Assembly: GCF_016102285.1 (NCBI RefSeq) | Contig: NZ_JACFOY010000001.1 | Span: 1,798,001 to 1,862,000 of the forward strand | Length of the DNA: 64,000 nt | Source: Bartonella sp. M0177 | GTDB taxonomy: Bacteria > Pseudomonadota > Alphaproteobacteria > Rhizobiales > Rhizobiaceae | Direction: 5' to 3' | Shown here: piece by piece, positions 47,051 through 60,000 of the stretch | Numbering within the stretch: the stretch's first letter is position 1 | Layout: every line of letters begins with the position of its first letter | Notes under the pieces: generated by a model | Databases searched by the model: none | What the model was told of the DNA's origin: nothing | The model's input: the letters and a program-made list of their open reading frames with translations, nothing else | Made by a program: the position numbers and the translations under genes

Positions 47051-48724
47051 ATGAATCTTTCAGATATTGAAATAGCCCGTCAAGCAACCAAACTTCCTAT
47101 CCGTGACATTGCCGCCAAGCTTGATATTCCTTACGAGGATATTGTCCCTTACGGCCATGACAAGGCAAAAATCAGCGCAAAATACATCGAGACGCTCAAA
47201 AACAATAAAAACGGCAAACTTATTCTGGTGACTGCCATTAACCCGACACCGGCAGGTGAAGGAAAAACCACGACAACAATCGGCCTTACCGATGCGCTCA
47301 ATCATATTGGCAAAAAGGCTGTTGCAGCGTTACGCGAGCCCTCTCTCGGCCCCAATTTCGGACAGAAAGGTGGGGCAGCCGGTGGCGGACGTTCGCAAGT
47401 CATTCCGATGGAAGACATCAATTTGCATTTCACGGGTGATTTTCACGCCATCACATCGGCCAATAATCTTCTTGCCGCAATGGTGGATAACCACATTTAT
47501 TGGGGCAATGAGCAGAATATCGACTCCCGCCGGATTACATGGAAACGCGTTGTCGACATGAATGACCGAGCGCTTCGTGACATTGTTCTTTCCCTTGGCG
47601 GGGTCAAAAACGGGTTTTGCCGCCAAAGCGGCTTCGACATTACGGTGGCCTCCGAAATCATGGCAATTTTCTGCCTTTCCGAAAACCTTGCCGATCTGAC
47701 AAAGCGGCTGGGGAAAATCATTATCGGTTACCGTTACGATAAAACGCCGGTCACCGCTTCCGACATTCACGCAGAAGGTGCAATGGCGGTTTTGTTGCGC
47801 GATGCATTGGCGCCCAATCTGGTGCAGACAATCGAACACAATCCGGCTTTTATCCATGGTGGTCCTTTTGCCAATATTGCCCATGGTTGCAACTCGGTCA
47901 TTGCCACCAAAACCGCGTTGAAGCTTGCCGATTATGTCGTCACAGAAGCGGGTTTCGGTGCTGATCTTGGAGCTGAAAAATTCTTCGACATCAAATGCCG
48001 CAAAGCCGGATTAAAGCCTGATGCAACCGTCATTGTTGCAACAATCCGTGCATTGAAAATGAATGGTGGCGTTGCAAAAGCCGATCTTGCCCATGAAAAT
48101 GTTGCGGCATTGAAAAAAGGCACAGCCAATTTGTTGCGCCATATTTCGAACATGGGAAAATATGGTGTACCGGTCATTGTGGCGGTCAATTATTTCAATT
48201 CCGACACCGATGCGGAAATTGACGTTTTAAAGAAAGCCGTTTCCAAAACCGGCCATCAGGCCATTATTTGCCACCATTGGGAAAAAGGTGGTGAAGGTGC
48301 CGAAGAACTGGCGCGCGCTGTCGTGCAGATGATTTCCGAAAATAAAAGCAACTTCCACCCGCTCTATGCCGACAACTTGCCGCTGGAAGAGAAGATCAGC
48401 ACCATTGTGCGCGAGATTTATGGCGGGCGTGGTGCCGATATTCCGGCCAATATTCTGAGCCAATTGAAGGCTTGGGATGAGGAAGGTTACGGGAATTTGC
48501 CGGTTTGCATGGCAAAAACGCAATATTCATTTTCTGCCGACCCGAAATTGTTGGGCGCGCCGGAAAATTTCACCATTCCTGTACGCGAGGTCAAATTGAG
48601 TGCCGGTGCGGGATTTGTTGTGGTGATTTGCGGTGATATCATGACCATGCCGGGGCTTCCCCGCCACCCCATGGCTGAAAAAATCCACCTTGATGAAAAC
48701 GGTGAAATCGAAGGCCTTTCGTAA
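47051..48724 (+). CDS. fhs: Formate-tetrahydrofolate ligase
   Basis: Fhs joins formate to tetrahydrofolate with ATP to form 10-formyl-THF for one-carbon metabolism. The 557-residue protein has the P-loop-like TPAGEGKTT (66-74). It also has the family signatures [40 protein letters not shown] (in the first 110 residues) and [16 protein letters not shown]. The length is standard. I used the ATG at 47051; a TTG one codon before is possible. The ribosome site is weak. It stands alone after a 1.2-kb empty stretch. Confidence 0.96.
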   Translation: MNLSDIEIARQATKLPIRDIAAKLDIPYEDIVPYGHDKAKISAKYIETLKNNKNGKLILVTAINPTPAGEGKTTTTIGLTDALNHIGKKAVAALREPSLGPNFGQKGGAAGGGRSQVIPMEDINLHFTGDFHAITSANNLLAAMVDNHIYWGNEQNIDSRRITWKRVVDMNDRALRDIVLSLGGVKNGFCRQSGFDITVASEIMAIFCLSENLADLTKRLGKIIIGYRYDKTPVTASDIHAEGAMAVLLRDALAPNLVQTIEHNPAFIHGGPFANIAHGCNSVIATKTALKLADYVVTEAGFGADLGAEKFFDIKCRKAGLKPDATVIVATIRALKMNGGVAKADLAHENVAALKKGTANLLRHISNMGKYGVPVIVAVNYFNSDTDAEIDVLKKAVSKTGHQAIICHHWEKGGEGAEELARAVVQMISENKSNFHPLYADNLPLEEKISTIVREIYGGRGADIPANILSQLKAWDEEGYGNLPVCMAKTQYSFSADPKLLGAPENFTIPVREVKLSAGAGFVVVICGDIMTMPGLPRHPMAEKIHLDENGEIEGLS

Positions 48725-48804
48725 CCCCTCAACAATTTTCATAACGCTTTCAAACCGTCGGCTTAATTATTTGGCTGGCGGTTTGCGTAGCTTTATAGCG
48801 CGCA

Positions 48805-48876
48805 AATGCTCAAGACTTTGGCCGCCTGAATGCTCAAGACTTTGGCCGCCTGAATGCATAAGGCTTTATAACGCTC
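48805..48876. repeat. 24-bp tandem repeat, three copies
   Basis: AATGCTCAAGACTTTGGCC-type units begin at 48805, 48829 and 48853. The first two are identical over 24 bp, and the third has drifted (AATGCATAAGGCTTT). A partial fourth may follow at 48877 (AAATGTGCAAGACTT). The array lies 80 bp past fhs. The rest of the gap to 49270 is pyrimidine-rich and holds no gene. Confidence 0.88.
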
Positions 48877-49270
48877 AAATGTGCAAGACTTGATAACTCG
48901 CCACTGATCGAGACTTTTAAGTTCACCTGATTTTCGACTGCGTGCTCCCATTTCAACTCAAGATTTTTGGGGCTTGCTTTTCCTCGGCTTCCCCAGTCTT
49001 TAATAACTGCTCAAGATGTCATTGCGCGGGACTCATGGCTTCGCTATTCCCTCGTCTTATTTTGTTCCTTTCTCCCTTCTTCGCCTCTTTATTCCTTCTT
49101 CTTTTAGTTCCTTTCCTATCAAGCTCTGCACTTCCTGATCGGCGCTTGTTTTCATCTTCGTTTTTCTGTTCAATCGCCCTTCTATTTCTTCCCTTCTCTA
49201 TCTTTTGCTTTGTTCCCTGTTCCGTTTTGAAAGCCCTTAAAACTGACCGCCGTCTCAAAATACTCGGGGC

Positions 49271-49303
49271 AATAAAAAACCCCGGTTGGAGACCGGGGTT
49301 TTG
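49271..49303 (-). terminator. Terminator of bepDE
   Basis: The stem AAAACCCCGGT/ACCGGGGTTTT with loop TGGAG is perfect over 11 bp. On the minus strand it is followed by six T. It lies 24 bp past the bepE stop. Confidence 0.93.
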
Positions 49304-49326
49304 TTTTTGGCTTTGTCAACAAGCAA

Positions 49327-52300
49327 TCATGCTTGCTGGACATTATTGCCTGACTGATTATCGGGTGCGGATTGAGCTTCCGGTGCATTGCCGCCATTTG
49401 TCGGCTCTCCACCAGCAGTTCTTCCGGCACGGTTTCCGCTAAACAGCCTGTAGAACATCGGGATAAAGAAGGTTGCAATACATGTTGCAGCCAACATACC
49501 GCCGATAACACCGGTACCAATTGCGTGACGGCTAGCGGAACCGGCACCGGTAGATCTTGCCAAGGGGACAACACCAAGGATAAACGCCAGAGATGTCATC
49601 ACAATCGGACGGAAGCGAAGACGTGCTGCTGAAATCGCCGCATCAATAGCCGATTTGCCGCTTTCACGTTCAAGCACAGCAAATTCGACAATCAGAATAG
49701 CGTTTTTCGCAGCCAGCCCCACAAGTGTAACGAGGCCGATCTGGAAATAAACGTCGTTGCTGAGGCCCCTCAGGTAAGTGAATGTCAACGCACCGGCAAT
49801 TGCGAATGGCACAGCGGTGACAACCGCAAAAGGCAGGCTCCAGCGTTCATATTGCGCAGCCAGAATGAGGAACACCATAATGATACCGAAGATCATAGCG
49901 GTTGAACCGGCACCACCGGCCACAACTTCCTGATAGGCGGAACCTGTCCAGGCGATCTGGTAAGTATTGGGCAGAACCTTACCGGCAACCTCTGTCATAG
50001 CCTTGATCGCATCACCGGAAGTAAAGCCGGTTCCCGGATCACCCATGATCTTGGTTGCATAGAAAGCGTTGAAGCGTTCAAGCTGGTCGGAACCGGTAAT
50101 ACGCGTTGTTTGGACAAGCGCATTCAACGGTATCATGCTGCCGGAATTCGACCGCACAAAAACCTGCTTGATGTCTTCCGCACTTTTACGGAACTCGCCT
50201 TCGGACTGGATTTTAACCTGATAGTTACGTCCGTAAAGGGTGAAGTCGTTGATATAGATGTTACCGAATGTTGCCGAAAGGGCATCATAAATCGAATTGA
50301 TCGGCACATCCATAGCACGCGCTTTGACACGATCGACATGGAAGTCGTACTTCGGAACGTTCGGGTCAAAAGTGGTGCGGACATTCTTCAATTCCGGACG
50401 CTGGTTGGCAGCTTTGACAAGTTTCATTGTCATATTGAAGAGTTCGTCAATCGAGCCACCGGCGCGATCCTGTAGATACATTTCAAAGCCACCTGTTGTC
50501 GAAAGACCGGTAATAGGCGGCGGGTTGAAAGCAACGGTCACACCGTCCTTGATTCCGGAGGTCATGCCGACGACTTGCGGGGCAATCACACGTGCATCAT
50601 CCTTCGGGTCGGGTCTATCTTTCCAATCCTTGAACATGACGAACATGGCGCCCGAACTTGTCTTCAAACCACCTGAAAGCAGGTCATAACCGGCAAGTTC
50701 TGCAATGTTCTCGACCGCAGGGTTCTGCTTGAGAATTTTGTAGGCCTTGTCAACAACACCTTGTGTTCTTTCAAGCGATGAAGCCGAAGGCAGGAACGAA
50801 ACGGCAAGCACATAGCCCTGATCTTCATCCGGAACGAGAGAGGAAGGAACCTTCTCGAACATGAAGACAGCAAAGACACAAACCAGCACAAAACCGATAA
50901 TACCATACCAGAATTTATGGACGAAGAAACCCACACCGGAAACATAAAGATCGGTGATTTTCTGGAATGTCTCGTTAAACCAGCGGAACGGTGCAATCGG
51001 TTCGCTATGGCGCGGCTTTAACAAGAGCGAGCACAAAGCCGGTGTCAATGTCAAAGCAACGGTACCGGAGATCACAACCGAAATGGCGATTGTTACAGCA
51101 AATTGCTGATACATAACACCGGCCATACCGCCCATGAACGACACCGGAATGAACACGGCGCACAGAACCAGCACAATAGCAACAACCGGCCCCGTCACCT
51201 CGCTCATCGACTTGATTGCCGCATCATGAGGCGAAAGCTTTTCTTCCGACATGACACGTTCGACGTTTTCCAACACCACAATCGCGTCATCAACCACAAT
51301 ACCGATGGCAAGCACCAGACCGAACAATGTCAACATATTGATTGAGAAGCCGAGCACGTAAATACCCGCAAACGTCCCGATAATAGATATTGGCACCGCG
51401 ATAATCGGAATAAGCGTCGCTCGCCAGTTCTGCAGGAAGATGAACACAACCACAATAACAAGCAGAATAGCTTCTATGAAGGTGTGGACAACTTCCTCGA
51501 CGGAAACCTGAATGAACTTGGTGGTATCGTAAGGAACCGAATATTCAATCCCCGGCGGGAATGCGACTTTCAATTCATCCATACGTTTCTTGATCGACTG
51601 CATGGTGGCAAGCGCGTTGGCACCCGGTTGCAGGAAGATCAGAATCGGCACCATCGGATTGCCGTTCAAATTGGATTCAATGAAATATTGCTGGGTACCG
51701 AGTTCGATACGCGCAACATCTTTCAAACGCAGAGAAGCACCCGTATCATCCGAACGCAGAATAATATCGCCGAATTCTTCTGTTGTAACAAGGCGGCCTT
51801 GCGTCGTTGCCGAATAGGTGAAAGCGCCATTAATATCAGGCTGTTCACCGATACGACCAACAGGATACTGGTTGTTCTGTTCCTTGACCGCATTGATAAC
51901 GTCGGTCGGGGTCATATTATATTGGGCAAGCTTGTCAGGCCGCAACCAGATACGCATCGAATAATCGACATGTCCGAGAACCTGCGCATCACCAACACCG
52001 GGAATACGTTTCAAATCGTCGACAACGTTAAGCAATGCATAGTTGCCGACATAAATACGGTCATAGGCATTGGTTGTCGAACGCATGGCAACAAGGCCGA
52101 GAATGGATGAAGAGCGTTTATCGGCAACAACACCGAGACGCTGCACTTCCTGCGGCAAAGTTGTCAAAGCACGCTGAACGCGGTTATTGACGTTAATGGT
52201 TGCCTGATCAGGGTCTGTTCCAAGCGCAAAAGTAACAGTGATCTGCAATGTACCGGACGCGTTGCTGGTCGATTGCATATAGATCATGTCTTCAACGCCG

Positions 52301-52512
52301 TTGATCTGCTGCTCGAGCGGCACGGCCACAGTCTGGGCCACTGTTTCGGCACTGGCACCGGGGTACTGCGCCGAAACCACCACCTGCGGTGGCAGCAAAT
52401 CCGGATATTGGGCAATAGGCAATATGCGCATACACATAAAGCCGGCCAATACGATGATAATGGATATAACCGACGCGAAAACCGGTCGGTTAATAAAGAA
52501 ACTATAGCTCAT
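49327..52512 (-). CDS. bepE: RND multidrug efflux pump, inner membrane subunit (AcrB/BepE type)
   Basis: This 1061-residue HAE1 transporter uses the proton gradient to expel drugs and detergents through an outer-membrane channel. It has 12 membrane helices and two large periplasmic loops. The start [24 protein letters not shown] is typical. The proton-relay pair sits in [16 protein letters not shown] in helix 4, with a lysine in [14 protein letters not shown] in helix 10. The C-terminal tail is Asn/Gly/Gln-rich. It overlaps bepD by 4 bp (ATGA). Resemblance to Brucella BepDE is by arrangement and motifs. No outer-membrane factor gene is in the window. Confidence 0.93.
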   Translation of the reverse strand: MSYSFFINRPVFASVISIIIVLAGFMCMRILPIAQYPDLLPPQVVVSAQYPGASAETVAQTVAVPLEQQINGVEDMIYMQSTSNASGTLQITVTFALGTDPDQATINVNNRVQRALTTLPQEVQRLGVVADKRSSSILGLVAMRSTTNAYDRIYVGNYALLNVVDDLKRIPGVGDAQVLGHVDYSMRIWLRPDKLAQYNMTPTDVINAVKEQNNQYPVGRIGEQPDINGAFTYSATTQGRLVTTEEFGDIILRSDDTGASLRLKDVARIELGTQQYFIESNLNGNPMVPILIFLQPGANALATMQSIKKRMDELKVAFPPGIEYSVPYDTTKFIQVSVEEVVHTFIEAILLVIVVVFIFLQNWRATLIPIIAVPISIIGTFAGIYVLGFSINMLTLFGLVLAIGIVVDDAIVVLENVERVMSEEKLSPHDAAIKSMSEVTGPVVAIVLVLCAVFIPVSFMGGMAGVMYQQFAVTIAISVVISGTVALTLTPALCSLLLKPRHSEPIAPFRWFNETFQKITDLYVSGVGFFVHKFWYGIIGFVLVCVFAVFMFEKVPSSLVPDEDQGYVLAVSFLPSASSLERTQGVVDKAYKILKQNPAVENIAELAGYDLLSGGLKTSSGAMFVMFKDWKDRPDPKDDARVIAPQVVGMTSGIKDGVTVAFNPPPITGLSTTGGFEMYLQDRAGGSIDELFNMTMKLVKAANQRPELKNVRTTFDPNVPKYDFHVDRVKARAMDVPINSIYDALSATFGNIYINDFTLYGRNYQVKIQSEGEFRKSAEDIKQVFVRSNSGSMIPLNALVQTTRITGSDQLERFNAFYATKIMGDPGTGFTSGDAIKAMTEVAGKVLPNTYQIAWTGSAYQEVVAGGAGSTAMIFGIIMVFLILAAQYERWSLPFAVVTAVPFAIAGALTFTYLRGLSNDVYFQIGLVTLVGLAAKNAILIVEFAVLERESGKSAIDAAISAARLRFRPIVMTSLAFILGVVPLARSTGAGSASRHAIGTGVIGGMLAATCIATFFIPMFYRLFSGNRAGRTAGGEPTNGGNAPEAQSAPDNQSGNNVQQA

Positions 52513-53873
52513 TGTGCAGGTCCCGAAGCTTTTGCATTGCCCCCGTTAGGTGCCTGTTGCGGCGCATCGTCGGTGACATTAACCATCAGGCTCTGCCCCT
52601 CGGGAACACGCATCAGCCCCTGTTCAATATAAACCTGGCCTTCGGTGACAACTTCATCTCCGTCACGAAGCCCCTGAACGATCTTGTTTTTGTCTTTTGC
52701 ATCAAATTCGGCATTTTCAATCAGCCAATCGCCATTTTGCATCTTGCGCACGGCCTTGACCGGACGTTGTTCGACAACCATCAACCGACCGGCCGGCTTT
52801 TGCGGCTGACCTTTGCCGGCATCGCCACCATTGGTGGCAGCCGGAGCTTGAGCTTCAGCACCTTTCGGAGCTTTCGGGTCGGCCTTTGGCGGCTCGGGCT
52901 TTTTCAGCAAATAGACGAACTGGCCACTGCTGTTTTGGATAAGAGCCGATTCCGGAATGGTCATGGCATTCGCTAATTTGATACCGGTGACCGTTACACG
53001 TACAAACATACCCGGAACCAGACGACGATCGGGGTTGGCAATAACAGCACGTGCCCCCAAGGTTCCTGTCTGCTTGTCAATTGTCGGCGAGGTAAAATCA
53101 ACCGTACCCTGTTCGGGATAATCAACCCCTTCACCAAGGCGGACAGTGACTTTCAGATTGTCTATCTTTTCGCCGCGCTTCTGCATCTCGTCCATCAAAT
53201 GGCGAATCTGGTCATATTCACCATCGGCAAAGGAGAAGTTGACATAGATCGGGTCAAGCTGGGTAATGGTGGTAAGCAAGCTCGATGTCGGGTCGGTTCC
53301 GATAAGCGAACCTTCCGAAACAGCCTCGCGACTGGTCAACCCGCTGATCGGGGCTGCCACTTTCGTATATTCGAGATTGAGCTCGGCAGTGCGCAATTCG
53401 GCTTTTGACTGCATCAATGTTGCTTCATCGGCATCGCGTTTGGCAAAAGCCTGATCACGCAATGACGTTGATTGCACCTTCTGTTTCACCAGTTCTTCGG
53501 CACGGTCGGCATCACGAACCGACTGGTCGTAATTGGCTTGTGCCTGCGCAACCTGCGCGCGCGCCGAAGCAACAGCAGCCTCGTATTTGTCCGGATCAAT
53601 CTCGAACAATATGTCGCCCTGTTTGACTTCCGAGCCTTCAACAAAATTGCGGTGCAACAAAATACCGCCGACACGGGCACGAACTTCGGTTTCACGATAG
53701 GCAACAACACGGGCTGCATATTCGTAATTTAACGGAACTTCTGCCTGATGGATAACCTTGCCGCTTGCTTGTGATGGCGGCGGCGTAGGTTTTTCCTGTT
53801 TGCCACAGGCAACGAGTCCAAAAGACAGCACGCCAACAAAAAGAGCGGCCGATATTTTCCTTAATAGTGTCAT
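52509..53873 (-). CDS. bepD: RND efflux periplasmic adaptor, lipoprotein (AcrA/BepD type)
   Basis: The 454-residue adaptor links the RND pump to its outer-membrane channel. A lipobox LVAC puts the lipid on C23. Then follow the lipoyl domain, a helical hairpin (about 100-170) and beta-barrel domains. A Pro/Ala/Lys/Gly-rich insert (about residues 331-366) lies in the membrane-proximal domain, and the C-terminal tail is also low-complexity. Both are unusual in AcrA but seen in some rhizobial proteins. It is the first gene of bepDE and diverges from the TetR regulator, with an AcrR-like operator in its promoter. Confidence 0.92.
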   Translation of the reverse strand: MTLLRKISAALFVGVLSFGLVACGKQEKPTPPPSQASGKVIHQAEVPLNYEYAARVVAYRETEVRARVGGILLHRNFVEGSEVKQGDILFEIDPDKYEAAVASARAQVAQAQANYDQSVRDADRAEELVKQKVQSTSLRDQAFAKRDADEATLMQSKAELRTAELNLEYTKVAAPISGLTSREAVSEGSLIGTDPTSSLLTTITQLDPIYVNFSFADGEYDQIRHLMDEMQKRGEKIDNLKVTVRLGEGVDYPEQGTVDFTSPTIDKQTGTLGARAVIANPDRRLVPGMFVRVTVTGIKLANAMTIPESALIQNSSGQFVYLLKKPEPPKADPKAPKGAEAQAPAATNGGDAGKGQPQKPAGRLMVVEQRPVKAVRKMQNGDWLIENAEFDAKDKNKIVQGLRDGDEVVTEGQVYIEQGLMRVPEGQSLMVNVTDDAPQQAPNGGNAKASGPAQ

Positions 53874-53909
53874 AGGATGTCAGACCTTGATATTTTTTTC
53901 GTGTCCGGT

Positions 53910-53937
53910 AAAATATACATACATGGATGTTTGTAAA
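53910..53937 (-). promoter_or_regulatory. bepDE promoter with AcrR-like operator in the spacer
   Basis: On the minus strand -35 TTTACA (53937-53932) and -10 TATTTT (53915-53910) are 16 bp apart. The imperfect dyad TACATACAT-GG-ATGTTTGTA (53916-53935, plus strand) fills the spacer and overlaps the -35. Its half-sites match the E. coli AcrR operator half-site TACATACAT, with a shorter gap. Binding there would block RNA polymerase. Confidence 0.7.
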
Positions 53938-54092
53938 TAGCTAATTCGCTAATAACCACTTAATAACAGCAATAATAAGGCGTCACAACCGGCGGGAAAG
54001 ACTTAATCGAACTTTTTTAATCAGGATTTTGCTTTTTTAGGACAAGATGTGGTGTTTGCGGGGTCTATGACGGGACAAAAAGGGGTAACAAG

Positions 54093-54725
54093 ATGCGCCG
54101 GACAAAAGCCGAGGCAAGCGAGACACGTGAAGCCATTCTTGATGCTGCAGAAACGGCTTTTCTAACCAAAGGTGTTTCCAAAACGTCATTGAACGAAATT
54201 GCCGAACGGGCCGGCGTCACACGCGGAGCAATCTATTTCCATTTCCGCGACAAACCGGCCATTTACAATGCCATTATCGACCGTATCAAATTTCCGCAAG
54301 AAGACCTTATTGATGAAGTAAGCCGCAATGATTCTGTCAATCCGATTGATGTTCTGGAAAAATCGGCCTGTGCTTCACTCAGCCGTTTTGCCGAGGACGA
54401 GCACCAGCAGCGGGTTATGACAATCATCACTTTGCGTTGCGAATATGTTGATGAATTTTCGCAAATGATATTACGCTTGAGAGAAGCCCATGACAGTATG
54501 CTCGATCTTTTTACACGCATGCTTTATGTGGCGCGAAGCCGCGATATGCTTTCCGATGAATGGGAACCCGAAGATGGCGCGCGCGTGCTTGTCTGTGTGG
54601 TGGGCGGCATTCTCCACGAGTGGCTGAATTCAGCAAAGAATTTTGACCTCTATGCGCTCGGTACACGATTGATTCTAAGCCAAACCCGCTCTTTCCGAAA
54701 AAATTCCCGCCAACTTGTCGGGTGA
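54093..54725 (+). CDS. bepR: TetR/AcrR-family repressor of bepDE
   Basis: The 210-residue protein has an N-terminal TetR helix-turn-helix (about 10-56: TREAILDAAETAFLTKGVSKTSLNEIAERAGVTRGAIYFHFRDKPAIYNAII) and a helical ligand-binding domain. The AGVTRGAIYFHF recognition helix is of the AcrR/TtgR/BepR type. It is divergent from the pump genes, across 219 bp with an AcrR-like operator, so it very likely represses bepDE and is released by pump substrates. AAGGGG stands 7 nt before the ATG. Confidence 0.9.
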   Translation: MRRTKAEASETREAILDAAETAFLTKGVSKTSLNEIAERAGVTRGAIYFHFRDKPAIYNAIIDRIKFPQEDLIDEVSRNDSVNPIDVLEKSACASLSRFAEDEHQQRVMTIITLRCEYVDEFSQMILRLREAHDSMLDLFTRMLYVARSRDMLSDEWEPEDGARVLVCVVGGILHEWLNSAKNFDLYALGTRLILSQTRSFRKNSRQLVG

Positions 54726-55113
54726 AAAACTTTAAAGTTTAAAAGATAACCGGCAAAATTCTTTTGCTTTTTATGTAAGCCTTGCCCCTCCTGAAATTCT
54801 CCAAAACAACAAGCCCGCCTTTGGGTGAGATTTTTGACCCCGCCTTCATATTTCCAACGAACCGGAATGTTTTAAAAAAACGGATGAATTATTTTGCTGA
54901 AGCTTGAAGAAAGGATGGCGGCAACAGAAAAGCCAACCTGTCGGCTAAGCCACTATAACCCGAAAACGAGCTATAGCCCGAACTTCGAGACAAGTGAAAG
55001 AAAAGTAAGACGAAAAATAAAATAGGCTTAAAAAGATAAAGCGGATATAAAGCCCGAAATAAAGGCAGCGCCTTTTTAGACACTGCCTTTAATTTTTTTT
55101 GAAACCCGAAATT
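54726..55113. other. Convergent gap between the repressor and pgi, with a hairpin
   Basis: The hairpin AAAGGCAG/CTGCCTTT (55061-55090) is followed on plus by AATTTTTTTT and on minus by ATTT, so it may serve both convergent genes. The rest of the 388 bp has no supported gene. Confidence 0.55.
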
Positions 55114-56763
55114 TCAGTGCGCGCGGCGCTGATTAACATAAGAAATCAAACCGCTTGTCGAACTATCGTGGCCGTCAGTACTTTCCTGACCTGAAACCAT
55201 GGGCAATAATTCATTGGCAAGTTCCTTGCCCAATTCGACGCCCCATTGGTCGAAGGAGTTGATATTCATGAGCGTGCCTTCAACAAAAACCCTGTGTTCA
55301 TAAAGTGCAATCAACCGCCCTAATGTGAAGGGGCTGAGTTTGTCGTGAACAAGCGTCAATGTCGGGCGATTACCAACAAAGCTTTTGTGCGGGGCTAGTT
55401 TTTCTGCTTCCGCTTCGCTCATGCCGCCTTTCATCAACATGGCTTTGGCCGCTTCTTGGCTTCGGCCACGCATGAGTGCTTCCGATTGGGCAAAACAATT
55501 GGCAAGCAGCATGTTATGCTGATGACGCAGGTTTTGTTCATGCCCATTTACGGCAACAATGAATTCGACCGGTATAATATCGGTTCCCTGATGCAAAAGC
55601 TGGAAGAAAGCATGTTGTCCATTGGTTCCGGGTTCCCCCCAGACAACAGGGCCTGTCGGCATTGTAACCGGCTTGCCATCAATGGTGACATGTTTGCCGT
55701 TCGATTCCATATCGAGCTGCTGGAGATAGGCGGGAAGACGCGACAGACGTTCTTCATAAGGGATGACAGCGCGTGTCGGATAGCCGCAAATGACGCGGTT
55801 ATAAAAGCCGATCAACCCCAGCCGGACGGCAAGGTTTCGAGAATAAGGTGCGGTGCGGAAATGTTCGTCCATTGCATGACCGCCAGAGAGAAACTTCCGG
55901 AAATTTTCCGGCCCGATTGCCATCATCACCGAAAGGCCGATTGCCGACCAGACGGAATAACGCCCGCCAACCCAGTTCCAGAAGCCGAAAACGCGCGACG
56001 GATCAATGCCGAAATCGGCCACCTTGCCAAGTGCTGTCGAAACTGCCGCAAAATGTTTTGAAACCGCCATCTCGCCCAGTTTTTCAGCAATCCATTGACG
56101 CGCAACACGTGCATTGGTCATGGTTTCGGCGGTCGTGAAGGTTTTGGAAGAAATAATAATCAATGTCGTTGCCGGATCAAGCCGCGACAATGTATCGGCA
56201 ATATCGGCACCATCGACATTGGAGACAAAGTGGCAATTCGGCCCGTCATGATAGGGTTTTAAAGCAAGCGTTGCCATTTTCGGCCCAAGATCGGAACCGC
56301 CGATGCCGATATTGACAACATCGGTAATCTTGCCGCCATGTTCTCCTTTCAACGCACCGGAGCGCACCCCTTCACAGAATTTTTCCATATGAGAGAGAAC
56401 CGATTGCACATCCTCAACGACATTTTTGTCGCCCAGCATGATTGTGCTACCCTCCGGCGCACGCAATGCAACGTGAAGAACCGCACGATTTTCGGTCAGA
56501 TTGATCGCCTCGCCGTTAAACATGGCCTCGCGCCGCTCTTTCAAACCGGCCGCATCGGCAAGATTATCAAGAAGCTCCAAAGTTTTCGCTGTAACCCCGC
56601 ATTTGGAAAAATCGAACAGCAAATCATCAAGCCGCAATGAAAAGTGCTCGAAACGCTGCGGATCATTTTTAAAAAGTGAGCGAATATCGCCAAGCTCCGG
56701 ATCTTTTGCATGGGTTTTCAATGCGTTAAAAGCGGCGCGGAATTTTTCTTCGTTGCGGAACAT
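55114..56763 (-). CDS. pgi: Glucose-6-phosphate isomerase
   Basis: Pgi interconverts glucose-6-phosphate and fructose-6-phosphate in the cytosol. The 549-residue protein has the family signatures [15 protein letters not shown], the SIS-domain [32 protein letters not shown], and [17 protein letters not shown] with the catalytic His region near [20 protein letters not shown]. The length is standard. GGAGGG stands 9 nt before the ATG at 56763. It is an isolated gene set between two drug-efflux operons, all on the minus strand. Confidence 0.97.
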   Translation of the reverse strand: MFRNEEKFRAAFNALKTHAKDPELGDIRSLFKNDPQRFEHFSLRLDDLLFDFSKCGVTAKTLELLDNLADAAGLKERREAMFNGEAINLTENRAVLHVALRAPEGSTIMLGDKNVVEDVQSVLSHMEKFCEGVRSGALKGEHGGKITDVVNIGIGGSDLGPKMATLALKPYHDGPNCHFVSNVDGADIADTLSRLDPATTLIIISSKTFTTAETMTNARVARQWIAEKLGEMAVSKHFAAVSTALGKVADFGIDPSRVFGFWNWVGGRYSVWSAIGLSVMMAIGPENFRKFLSGGHAMDEHFRTAPYSRNLAVRLGLIGFYNRVICGYPTRAVIPYEERLSRLPAYLQQLDMESNGKHVTIDGKPVTMPTGPVVWGEPGTNGQHAFFQLLHQGTDIIPVEFIVAVNGHEQNLRHQHNMLLANCFAQSEALMRGRSQEAAKAMLMKGGMSEAEAEKLAPHKSFVGNRPTLTLVHDKLSPFTLGRLIALYEHRVFVEGTLMNINSFDQWGVELGKELANELLPMVSGQESTDGHDSSTSGLISYVNQRRAH

Positions 56764-57055
56764 GGCAAGCTACCCTCCATTGTGTAAATAGAATTTAAGA
56801 TGAAACATATTGAAGTAAAAGAGGTAAAATTGCCTTTATCCATTTCGCTTGAAAGAAAATTCACCTTCACTGAAAAAATTCAGCGGGCCTTTTATTACGG
56901 CTCTTTATCGTGACCTCAATCGAGGCGCCATAAGCGGGTTTTCTTGTGGCTCCCGATAGACAATCGACAAAGCCGCCAACAGACCAGCAAAATAGCTTAT
57001 CTCTTGTCTCTATTATTCTGACCGCGGTTTTGTTTTTTCCTGTTTCGCTCGTCAT

Positions 57056-60000
57056 TCAGCCGGTTGTTTTGGCATTTTGTGCGGCATTGAGTTCTTCCTC
57101 AAGCTCGAAATCCTCTTCGGCTTTCGGGCGGATGAAGCGGCCAAGCAAGAGATAAGTGACCGGTGTGACATAAAGCGTTGCAATGGTGGCAAGCCCAAGC
57201 CCGCCGACAATGACAAAGCCTAAAGAAATTCTGGCTTCTGCACCCGCACCGCTTGCAAGGATCAGCGGTACACCGCCAAGAATGGCGCAAATCATTGTCA
57301 TTGATACCGGCCGCAAACGTATATTGGCAGCATTTTCCACCGCCTCGCGCAAGGTCTGGTTGCGGTTTCTGAGCTGGTCGGCAAATTCGACAATCAGAAT
57401 GCCGTTTTTCGCCATAATGCCGACAAGCAGCACCAGCCCGATCTCGCTATAGACATTCAGGCTTACCCCGCTCACCATCATAGCAAAAACCGCACTGCCA
57501 AGGCCAAGTGGCACTGTTGCCATAACAATGAGGCCGGAAATGAAACTTTCAAACTGTGCGGCAAGAACAAGAAGAATAATGACCAATGCAAAGCCGAACA
57601 CAATAATGAGGCCGGAAGAGGTTTCGCTCAATGTGGCAGCCTCGGCAAGCGGAATAATATAGCTTCCCGCAGGCAATATGGGTTTGGCAAGTTCAAGCGC
57701 CTGCTGATAGGCTTCACCGAGTGCAAAACCCGGTGCAAGACTTGCCGTCAAGGCAATCGAGCGCATACGCGATTCCCGTCCGAGTTCCGGCGGAACCGGC
57801 TTTTCTTTAACTGTTGTTACCACCGACATCGGCACAAAACGGTCATCTGCCGTTTTCATGAAAATATTTTCAAGATCGGTCGGGTCATTGACGGGTGTGC
57901 TATTCGACACAAGCTTCACATCATAGGAACGGTCGCCAATATAAACCGAGCCGATTTTGCGCCCGTCAAGCATGGATTGCACGGCGTTGGCAAGGCCTGT
58001 AATGTCAATACCGAGATCGGTTGCCCTTTCACGATTAATGTCGATGAACAATTGCGGCTGCGTTGCTTCAACACTCAAGCGCGGCTGCACAAAACGCGGG
58101 TCCTCCTGCATTTTCCTGACCAGCGCATCGGCAACCGGCTGGAGTTTGGCATAATCGGTGCCGAGAATTGCAAATTGCAAGCCTTGTCCTGCCCCCCTGA
58201 TGCCGAGCGAATTACCTTCCGCCGCAATGACACGCACAGCCGGAAAACCCTTCATAATTTGATTGATTTCCTGAACAATTTCCTGCTGGCTGCGATTGCG
58301 TTCCCCCCAGGGAGCAAGATTGAGCACGAGAAAACCGTTATTGGACGAGCCGAAAGTGCCCGATACCGAATAGGTATTGATGTTTTCGCCCCTTTCTTTG
58401 AAGGGTGAAAGCGCATCCTCTATCTTGCGCATTTCATCATTGAGATAATCGACAGAAATTCCTTGTGGCCCGTTGATGCGCAAAAACACCTGTGCGCGAT
58501 CTTCCGACGGGGTCAGTTCCTGCCGCAAGGTCATGTATCCACCCGCACTTAGGATAACAAAGCCGATCGAAAGCAAAACCACAACCCACGGATGGTCAAG
58601 AGCACGGTGTAAGGTGCGGGCATAGAAATTCTGTAATGCATGGGCAAATTTTAAAAGCAATGCCGGTTTGGAATGCCCGTCGCTTAAGCCCTCCTGCCCT
58701 TTGTTTTCCAGAACGTGCCGATTTTCCTCACCGTTTAAATTTCCCTCATTATCGGCAATGGCTCCGGCAGGCTTTTTGACATCTTTCAGAAATCTTGAAG
58801 CAAGCATCGGGCAAAGTGTCAAAGCCACAATTGCCGAAAGCAGAATGGCAATTGCCAGCACAAAACCGAATTCGCGGAAAAGCCCGCCTGCCTGACCTGG
58901 CAAAAAGGAAATCGGCACGAAAACCGCAACAAGGGTGAGCGTTGTGGCAATCACGGCAAAAAACACTTCTCTTGCGCCGATTACCGCCGCGGCCCTCGGC
59001 CCTGCGCCAAGATTGCGGTGACGCACAATATTTTCCAGAACGACAATCGCATCATCGACCACCAGACCGGTTGCAAGAACAAGTGCAAGGAGAGTTAGAA
59101 TATTGACCGAAAAACCGGCAAGATAAATGGCGGCAAATGTGCCGATCAAGGCGACAGGAATAGAAAGTGCGGGAATGAAAGTGGCGCGCAAATCCCACAA
59201 AAACAGAAAAATGATCACCACAACGCTTAAAACCGCAACAACAAGCGCAACCTCGACTTCGTGAATAGCGCCTTTGATAAAGCTTGCATCATCACTCGTT
59301 ATGGTAATATGCACGCCTTCAGGAAGTGTTTTGTTGAGATTGTCAACAGCCGACCTTATTCCTTCGGAAATATCGAGTGTGTTTGATTGTGCCTGCCGCA
59401 CAATACCAAGCCCGACACCGGGTTTTCCATTGACCCGCACAATCGAGGTTTCCACATCCGGCCCCAGAGTGACATTGGCAATATCGCCGATACGCACACG
59501 ATTGTTGAGATAGACATTCTCGAATTCTTCCGGCGTGGAGATATTGGCGGTTGCTCTCACCACCAGCGCCTGACTGGAACTTCTGAGCGAACCGGCCGGC
59601 GCATCAAGTGCCATATCGGACAGTGTTTTCGTGACATCGGCAATGGTCAGGCCGTAACTTGCGAGTTTTGCCGGATTAATGTCTATCCTGAAAATCTTGT
59701 CACGGTCGCCATTGACCTGCACATCCGCAACACCGGAAACCGCCGAAAGCGTGTCGACAATCTGGTCTTCGGTCAAAACCGTCAAATCATCGACACTCAT
59801 TGTTGTTGACGTTACGGCAAGGCGCATCACCGCATCGGCATTGGAATCTGCCTTGATAATGCGGGACGCATCGGCATCATCGGGTAAATCATTGGTAACA
59901 CGCGAAATAGCATCGCGAATATCGGCTGCCGCTACATTAAGATCGACACCGTCATTAAATTCAACCGTTACCCGCGAGCGGGCAAAAGAGGAACGCGAGG

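Noticed and set aside
51484-52110. A 208-codon plus-strand frame inside bepE
   Set aside because: It lies wholly within a conserved part of the pump gene and has no domain features.
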